From Silurus meridionalis (taxonomy: Eukaryota > Chordata > Actinopteri > Siluriformes > Siluridae), in assembly GCF_014805685.1 (NCBI RefSeq), contig NC_060893.1, positions 17,293,025 to 17,357,024 of the forward strand: DNA of 64,000 nt, in the 5' to 3' direction. This document shows positions 57,166 through 64,000 of the stretch, one piece after another. Position 1 is the first letter of the stretch. The number at the start of each line of letters is the position of its first letter. The position numbers and the translations under genes are program-made. Below the pieces are notes generated by a model, which saw only the letters and a list, made by a program, of their open reading frames with translations, made no database searches and was not told the DNA's origin.

Positions 57166-58887
57166 GCTCGGAAGAGTTCCCAGTGGGTCAGTCATATTCT
57201 GGGCTGATTAATGTGAGACAACATTAAACACCATTAGCAAGCATTCACAGCCTGGCTTCGCATATCAATGCAAAAACACCCTTGCAAACTGTAAACCAAG
57301 ACTATATTAATACTAATTCAGTCAAATAAACCGACGGCTCCCTTGCTAAGTGCTACAGTTTTGATTTGCCTCGAATTGCAATTAGGTAGCTAATGAGTTT
57401 CACAGGCTAGAATGAAAAAGATTATAAAATCTGGCACCTGCACACATTTTACATTAGGTGGAATCATACTCCAGCCCAGTGAGAAAAATACACAAGTCCA
57501 GGATGTAAATAAAGTTCTTAAAGGGAAATACCATTAAAAAGGGAGAGAAAAAATTAAACAGACTACATTCGAGAAAGTATGGCACGCTAAAAAATTAAAC
57601 CCTGAGGAACATTGCCATCATTAACTGTCATTAACTGCCATAAACATGCCCCATGTGATTTTGAATGTTATTAGTCGCTCACCAGCTTGGGTGTTACACT
57701 TTAGTAAATTAGTGAGAATAATAAAGACTTTAACAAAAAGAACATTAAACAGAATACACTGTTTAGTAAGTAATTATGACATTAATTTCTGCTAAGTTCT
57801 TTTAGCTACAGTAAAAACAAAACTACCTATTTTCAGTTTCCAAAAATGAGATATGCATAGAAAATGTGTCATACTTTGAAACTCTTCTGAGTGTGGAGCA
57901 AACCAGCTTCAACCATATGAGTTCTGGGCTATAAACAGTCCTACTCCATACAGAGATAGAGATTTAATTAAGTATGCTTAGAATTTAAAGAAAATGAGAA
58001 GCGTTTTTCATCTATCATAGAGGAATGTAATGTTCCATTAGTGCATGCTGTGATCTTCCTAAATGCTCTTCTAAAAACAGAAAATTGAATTTTAGTGAAG
58101 ATGTTTTGAATCATAGCAATTAAATAACTAAAAGGTATTTAAATCGTATTGCATATTTGCATTTTTAAAACATTCTGTGACTTTCTGAGGTCTTTTTGTT
58201 TTCCTTAGGAATTAGAAATAGTTGCTGTCTTTTATTAAGTGTAAGTTAGGATCTGGTAACAGTTTTAGAAATGTTATTTTAATGGCTTTTCTCAGCCCTT
58301 GGTTAATTCTGTTCCAAGAGAGCTGGAAGTGACATTTCCACCTCCAGCTAAAGTCACATGACTCCACTCTGAGGTCTGGTACACTTACACTTTAATCCAT
58401 TATTGTTTTTCTTTTTTAAATGCTAGCGAACTGACTTTAATAAGTCTGTAATAATTTGGTTGACTGATTCTGTGCTTTACACACTTCGTCGAAACAGTGT
58501 GTGTGCTTGACCTTTTTGGTTTTTTGGCAGGTTATTTCTTTGTGTTTAAGTTATATTAAATGTCATTATAAATGCTTGGCTGAAAGTGCACTCCATCACC
58601 ATCCTGATGCTGTGTTGCACACCAAGCTCATGTGCAATATTAATTAAAATTGCCAGTTTCTCCATTACCAGGAATGAGCCAAAGATTGTAAAACAAGCTG
58701 TTTGTGTTAGAATTTTTACAATTTTTTGCATGTCTTTGACATTTTTCCTTCCATTTTTTTATTCTTCTGTCACAGGTAACAACTAATGCCTGAATGGCAT
58801 TGACAATAAATGTCAGTTGGGCCAGTATATGTTTGGAAAGAGGACCCCCAGCTAATTTAATTGTAGTAAGGCTTTAGAGTACGTATC
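57166..58887. other. Unique DNA, possible conserved elements
   Basis: No gene or transposon recognised. At 57190-57480 and 57600-57700 the sequence has balanced composition, several TTAAT/ATTAG cores and no repeat homology, so conserved non-coding DNA is possible. No comparison could be run. Confidence 0.4.
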
Positions 58888-58895
58888 ATTAAAAC

Positions 58896-59641
58896 CAGTG
58901 TTGGGCAGTAACGCGTAAATAGTAATAGTAACTAATACTGTAATGTGTTACTTTTAAAAATAAAGTAACTTCGTTGCCGTTACCGTATGGTGCGTTACCC
59001 GTTACTTTTTTAAATAAATTAATTTTGGCTGAAGTGTAGACTACAGCCTAACTTACTTACAGCAGCGTCGCATTGTAGGATTGGTGGATGAACCACTGTA
59101 AACAGGAAGAAGATGCATTGTAGGATTGGTGGATGTAAGCTGTGTCTTACTGCGTACTGCGATAAACAACAACTCCAATCTGTTGAAGCTCCTCCAGGAA
59201 CCACATGCTAGAAACTAGAAGCTAGAAGCTAGAAGCTAACCCGGTGTTCTGTTCTACATTGCTGATAGTTTTCATACTTCAGCTGTGAAAGGAACATTTT
59301 TAATAGCTCAACACAACAGCAGAAGCCACTTTAGTTTTTGATTGTGAATATATTATTCAGCTTGTTTTGTTATTTATTTCAGAAATCCTTGTAAATAAAA
59401 TAGTGTTTAAAAATTACTTTGTGTTTAAGTCAGTATTGTGTTTGTATAGACCATAAAGCATAAAAGGGCATTAATAGGAACATTCAAGACGGTTCTTTAA
59501 AAAAGTAACTAAAAAGTTACTTTTAACAGTAACGCATTACTTTTTGGTGTAAGTAATCAACAAAGTAACTAAGTTACTTTTTGAATGAAGTAACGAGTAA
59601 CTGTAACTAGTTACTATTTTTTAGTAACTAGCACAACACTG
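58896..59641. mobile_element. hAT-type non-autonomous element with perfect 8-bp TSD
   Basis: 746 bp. The ends are CAGTGTTGGGCAGTAACGCG and the inverse of GTAACTAGCACAACACTG. The flanking octamer ATTAAAAC occurs at 58888-58895 and again at 59642-59649, a perfect 8-bp duplication. Subterminal GTAAC/GTTAC words are repeated many times on both sides. A 21-bp word around GCATTGTAGGATTGGTGGAT is repeated at about 59070 and 59114, and AGAAGCT units repeat near 59216-59240. No transposase. Confidence 0.92.
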
Positions 59642-59765
59642 ATTAAAACTCTAAACAATTCCGTTGGAACAATGATGTTTATTCCTCCAGTAGAGTTCCA
59701 GAGACGTGTAAAATCCATGTCATGTTACAGTGGCTCATTATGGTGGCAATGGCACTATATATATA

Positions 59766-61323
59766 CAGGGAGTGCAGAATTATTAGGCAAGTTGTATTTT
59801 TGAGGATTAATTTTATTTGAGGATTTAATTTGAACAACAACCATGTTCTCAATGAACACAAAAAACTCATTAATATCAAAGCTGAATATTTTTGGAAGTA
59901 GTTTTTAGTTTTAGCTATTTTAGGGGGATATCTGTGTGTGCAGGTGACTATTACTGTGTATAATTATTAGGCAACTTAACAAAAAACAAATTTATACCCA
60001 TTTCAATTATTTATTTTTACCAGTGAAACCAATATAACATCTCAACATTCACAAATATACATTTCTGACATTCAAAACCAAACAAAACAAATCAGTGACC
60101 AATATAGCCACCTTTCTTTGCAAGGACACTCAAAAGCCTGCCATCCATGGATTCTGTCAGTGTTTTGATCTGTTCACCATCAACATTGCGTGCAGCAGCA
60201 ACCACAGCCTCCCAGACACTGTTCAGAGAGGTGTACTGTTTTCCTCCTTGTAAATCGCACATTTGATGATGGACCACAGGTTCTCAATGGGGTTCAGATC
60301 AGGTGAACAAGGAGGCCATATCATTAGATTTTCTTCTTTTATACCCTTTCTTGCCAGCCACGCTGTGGAGTACTTGGACGTGTGTGATGGAGCATTGTCC
60401 TGCATGAAAATCATGTTTTTCTTGAAGGATGCAGACTTCTTCCTGTACCACTGCTTGAAGAAGGTGTCTTCCAGAAACTGGCAGTAGGACTGGGAGTTCA
60501 GCTTGACTCCATCCTCAACCCGAAAAGGCCCCACAAGCTCATCTTTGATGATACCAGCCCAAACCAGTACTCCACCTCCACCTTGCTGGCGCCTGAGTCG
60601 GACTGGAGCTCTCTGCCCTTTACCAATCCAGCCACGGGCCCATCCATCTGGCCCATCAAGACTCACTCATTTCATCAGTCCATAAAACCTTAGAAAAATC
60701 AGTCTTGAGATATTTCTTGGCCCAGTCTTGACGTTTCAGCTTGTGTGTCTTGTTCAGTGGTGGTCGACTTTCTGCCTTTCTTACCTTGGCCATGTCTCTG
60801 AGTATTGCACACCTTGTGCTTTTGGGCACTCCAGTGATGTTGCAGCTCTGAAATATGGCCAAACTGGTGGCAAGTGGCATCTTGGCAGCTGCACGCTTGA
60901 CTTTTCTCAGTTCACGGGCAGTTATTTTGCGCCTTGGTTTTTCCACACGCTTCTTGCGACCCTGTTGACTATTTTGAATGAAACGCTTGATTGTTCGATG
61001 ATCACGCTTCAGAAGCTTGGCTATTTTAAGACTGCTGCATCCCTCTGCAATATATCTCACTATTTTTGAATTTTCTGAGCCTGTCAAGTCCTTCTTTTGA
61101 CCCATTTTGCCAAAGGAAAGGAAGTTGCCTAATAATTATGCACACCTGATATAGGGTGTTGATGTCATTAGACCACACCCCTTCTCATTACAGAGATGCA
61201 CATCACCTAATATGCTTAATTGGTAGTAGGCTTTCCAGCCTATACAGCTTGGAGTAAGACAACATGCATAACGAGGATGATGTGGTCAAAATACTCATTT
61301 GCCTAATAATTCTGCACTCCCTG
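59766..61323 (-). mobile_element. Tc1-like DD37E element, copy 2, inverted
   Basis: 1558 bp between TA dinucleotides (59764-59765, 61324-61325). Its ends are the same as copy 1, with inner repeats at 59956-59975 (one change, GTGTATAATTATTAGGCAAC) and 61124-61143. It is nearly identical to copy 1 along its length but in the opposite orientation, 10.1 kb away. Confidence 0.92.
60092..61105 (-). pseudogene. Tc1-like DD37E transposase, two frame breaks (copy 2)
   Basis: The same protein as copy 1, starting MGQKKDLTGSENSKIVRYIA at 61105. It is intact through the region where copy 1 is broken (SCNITGVPKSTRCAILRDMA). A two-base loss in GATGAAATGAGTGAGTC (near 60665) breaks the frame just after the first catalytic Asp block (WTDEM). 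The second break, in AAGGAGGAAAACAG (about 60237-60250), is identical to copy 1. All three catalytic residues survive in the broken frames. Confidence 0.92.
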
Positions 61324-61427
61324 TATTTATAAGGTAATAAACATATGCATATGGTTTACCAGAATATAACCAGTCACTGCTAGCAGTAGTATGAGCTAAA
61401 GAAATCATAAAGAAAACCACCATAGTC

Positions 61428-61500
61428 AAGTCAATTCGGCTTTATTGGTATTTTTCTCATCACAGGCAGAACTAATGATATGAATGACATTGGTACAGTA
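61428..61500 (-). mobile_element. Probable LINE 3' tail fragment
   Basis: AGTCAAGTCAATTCGGCTTT and ATTGGTATTTTTCTCATCAC look like the antisense of a retroposon tail (AATAAAGCCG then TTGACTTGACT). No coding part is attached. Confidence 0.5.
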
Positions 61501-64000
61501 CTGGTTCCATACATTCTTTCTAAATTCATACAGTATATCACCTTTAAATGATTTCAAACAGTCACTACATTTGTCTCCATATTGTTAAAATAATCAACTT
61601 ATTTTGAGCTGTAATGCAACTCTGTTCATGCAGTTATGCTCCATATTTAATGTTTTACTTCATAAAAGTATGTACCATTTCCATGTATGTAATAAGGGAG
61701 ATGCAAGTCTTGGGAAAAGAGGTCATGTAAGAAATTATGCTATTCTCCTTGTGGGCTAATTAGATCTGAGCTAAACAAACTACTGAAACTACATACTAGC
61801 TGAACATACAGCAGTTTGCGATTTTCCCTATTTTTTCTTATGTTCTTTTCATAAATGAGATGTACATAGCTCTGTCTAAGTGATCTTTAAAGACAGTGTT
61901 CAGGTTTTGACCCAATATTTCTTGATTAAAAGCACCAATCTCTTTAAACCCCTCTTTTTGGGTTCGAAATAGAAGATTGAAAATGTCTGACAATGTTCGC
62001 ATACAATGACTAGCACTGGTAACTAATCAAATTTGTTTGATTATTGTTTTTAATAGGAGAGATTCATTGGTATAAATTAGGATTCAACTCATTACATGTA
62101 TAAAGTGTATTAAAAATTAATACGTTTCACTTGGTGATCTCTGGTGATCGCTGACCAACATTGTTCCAAACAAGATGATATCAAAGGACTATGATAGGAC
62201 TAAACGGCAATATTCTGAATTTTATGGAAATGTACTCAACACATTCAAAATAAAAAGAAACCACAACTTCTCCCCCCAATGAAAACATTTTTTTTTTCAG
62301 AGGTGAGATTTTAAAATGTTCCAAAATGCAAGTTTGGAATTCGCAGGGAAATCTGGCATGAGTTTTTGCACTGCTCACACGGTCTCTGGACAGCCAGCTG
62401 TTTCTCTGTGTGCTCTTTTCAAAGACAAGGCCGTGGGCACTGTGCCTGTACCTGCTCATTATCTGTCCCTGTTCTGTACATCTGACAGTGAGGAGATACT
62501 CAGCCAACATATCCTCCCTGTCTGAAGCCTGATAACTCTTCTTTGACTTATAGTTTCACACTGACACTGTTCCAGATATTTGACTAGGTTTTGAGCTGTT
62601 TGGTGTTTATACTGCTGATGGCATCCTTTGCATAGTTGCATGGTTGAACTCTTGAATCTAATCTCTAGGTCTGATATAAATTACACTATTTTTTAGGGCT
62701 CATTACATGCAGAAATTAAGCCCTATTTCTTTCTATATCTTTATAAAAATGTGGGAGTCACTCATGCTCTAATTAAATTACAATTTCACTTAATGTCTCA
62801 TTAAAGTAAATGGCATTCTATTTATAGTGGTGTTTAATGTTATGTTTTAATCTTTCTCTTTCTCTCAACTGTACTACAGCTACAACTACTACTACTACTA
62901 CTCTACTTTCCTGGCCAGGATACCAACTGTTAAAGTTCATGTCTTACTGATTACAAAGCATTGGCACTGGAGACTCCTATAAAAACTGTTAAATAATCGA
63001 TAAATCTGCCCATCTATGTGTATGCATTGGTCATGTTTTTTTTTATTATTATTATTATTTTATATTTCATCTGTAAAAACCAAAGCAGTAATTAAAAAAA
63101 TCTTAAATACATTTTTTGATTGTTGTTGGAATTTTGTTTTGTTTAATAAGTTTAATTTGCCTTTTTTTTGGTTCCTTCTTTTCCTGCTTTTTTTTTCTAT
63201 CTGTCAATTTGTCTTTTTCTGCAGTAAAGAGGTCAAGTGCCCTAATCATGCTAGCTGAGAAGCACTTAATGTGCTATTGGGGATGTCTGATCCCCAGGGT
63301 TAACAGGTTACCCACTCAGTACAAAGAGTCCCAATTACTGTTGAAGTGGGGCTCCGGTCACCAAGACAACACAGCTAAAATTTGTAGAAGTGCTTGTAGA
63401 ATGGGGGAATGACAATAATACGAAAAACCCTTGAGTTAATCAGCAGTCAAAACGTGTACTTTGGGAAACCTTAACCCTCATTTCTTAAATATATTGGTGC
63501 ATCCATTCATCCTGGAGTGATGTCCCTTTTTTTTTTAGAAAATTCTGTATTTTGTGTTGTAAAACATAGCTTTTTTTTTCTTAGAATCATACAGTACTTC
63601 TGTTATTATGATGACATTTATATTTTTACCATATCTTAATCATTCTCTTTTTTTAGTAATAAGTTTATCCTGGTCAGTGGGTCTGAAGTTTATCCTAGAA
63701 ACATAGGTGTGAAGAATATAACATTGATGCAGTGGCATTTTCTAATACCTATATATTTCTAAAAACTCCTGGATTTTTTGCATAGAAATAATTTTTCTTG
63801 GAAAGTTCTAGCCTTTAAAAACCATCTTACCCCCAAAAGTGTAAAAGGAAGAAAACTTCATTTAAAGATTTGTCCAAAATTTACCATATCACATTATCAG
63901 ATACAGCATTTATACAGAAGCCTCATCATGGTCTCTTTACTTGACTGATCTATGTTCACTTTAATATCAGTGCTAAAATAATCAGTGATCATTAACATTA
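61501..64000. other. AT-rich unique DNA, no gene seen
   Basis: No domain-bearing frame, RNA gene or element end was recognised. Two patches with balanced composition (about 62320-62640 and 63230-63420) could be conserved non-coding DNA or unrecognised exons. The 69-codon frame at 62316-62525 has no family resemblance I could name. Confidence 0.4.

Noticed and set aside
56175..57195. Antisense frames rich in HSSPLISI-like words
   Set aside because: They follow the 10-bp minisatellite and have no domain match.
60263..61069. Plus-strand frames at 60263-60487, 60503-60685 and 60728-61069
   Set aside because: Antisense to the DD37E transposase copy 2; the same antisense frames appear opposite copy 1.
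48095..61323. The two DD37E copies as one segmental duplication
   Set aside because: Identity stops exactly at the terminal repeats and each copy has its own TA flanks, so independent transposition explains them.
62316..62525. 69-codon frame considered as a host exon
   Set aside because: No recognisable family, and no convincing splice sites or neighbouring exons; it may only be conserved non-coding or random DNA.

Overview
The window looks like non-coding DNA from a teleost fish. It is AT-rich, has many long (TA)n, (CA)n, (GA)n and tetranucleotide microsatellites, and carries a mix typical of ray-finned fish: several Tc1-like families, RTE/BovB-type and L2/Rex1-type LINEs, hAT-type elements, a pogo-type element and a DIRS retrotransposon with inverted terminal repeats. 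Many Tc1-like elements would fit an ostariophysan such as a catfish, but the species cannot be fixed from the sequence. I found no intact host gene, no convincing host exon, no rRNA or tRNA and no CRISPR array. The longest protein-coding signals all belong to decayed transposons.

Layout. 1-12.6 kb is mostly unique AT-rich DNA with an antisense Tc1 relic (1.8-2.5 kb), an old SINE-like relic (10.4 kb) and a deleted Tc1-like element (11.2-11.8 kb). 12.6-15.2 kb is RTE LINE copy C (+), with a small repeat in it that itself holds a 177-bp hAT-type MITE with a perfect 8-bp duplication. 15.2-20.1 kb holds a LINE 3' end, microsatellites, a Tc1 relic and the first palindromic Tc1-type MITE. 20.1-24.9 kb is RTE copy A (-), flanked by a 12-bp target duplication and split by a 1.6-kb hAT-type element. 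25.3-30.3 kb has two Tc1-like relics, another MITE and very long microsatellites. 31.3-35.6 kb is RTE copy B (-), flanked by an 11-bp duplication and split by an L2/Rex1-type LINE 3' end. 36.6-38.0 kb is a Tc1-like relic split by a pogo-type element and then by a LINE/SINE tail. 39.1-43.3 kb is a hAT-type shell that landed in a 37-bp minisatellite and was later filled by a DIRS element, which was split in turn by a LINE 3' end. 44.5-49.6 kb is a cluster of Tc1-like elements. 50.1-51.6 kb has two LINE 3' fragments. 53-59 kb is mostly unique, with a purine-rich decamer-like minisatellite and a 746-bp hAT-type element with a perfect 8-bp duplication. 59.8-61.3 kb is a second, inverted copy of the 1.55-kb Tc1-like element at 48.1 kb.

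The most informative content is structural. Nesting gives relative insertion ages at several loci. Two near-identical Tc1-like elements spaced DD37E share one reading-frame break and each has a private one. A set of Tc1-type MITEs can be traced to a coding relative in the same window. No new multi-gene biological system is visible. The leads worth checking are a 27-bp near-perfect hairpin at 27.8 kb, a ZNF143/THAP11-like site at 54.6 kb, the 10-bp-phased minisatellite at 56.2-57.2 kb, and the shared frame break in the DD37E pair. Family assignments rest on recalled protein and end motifs, not on a database search.
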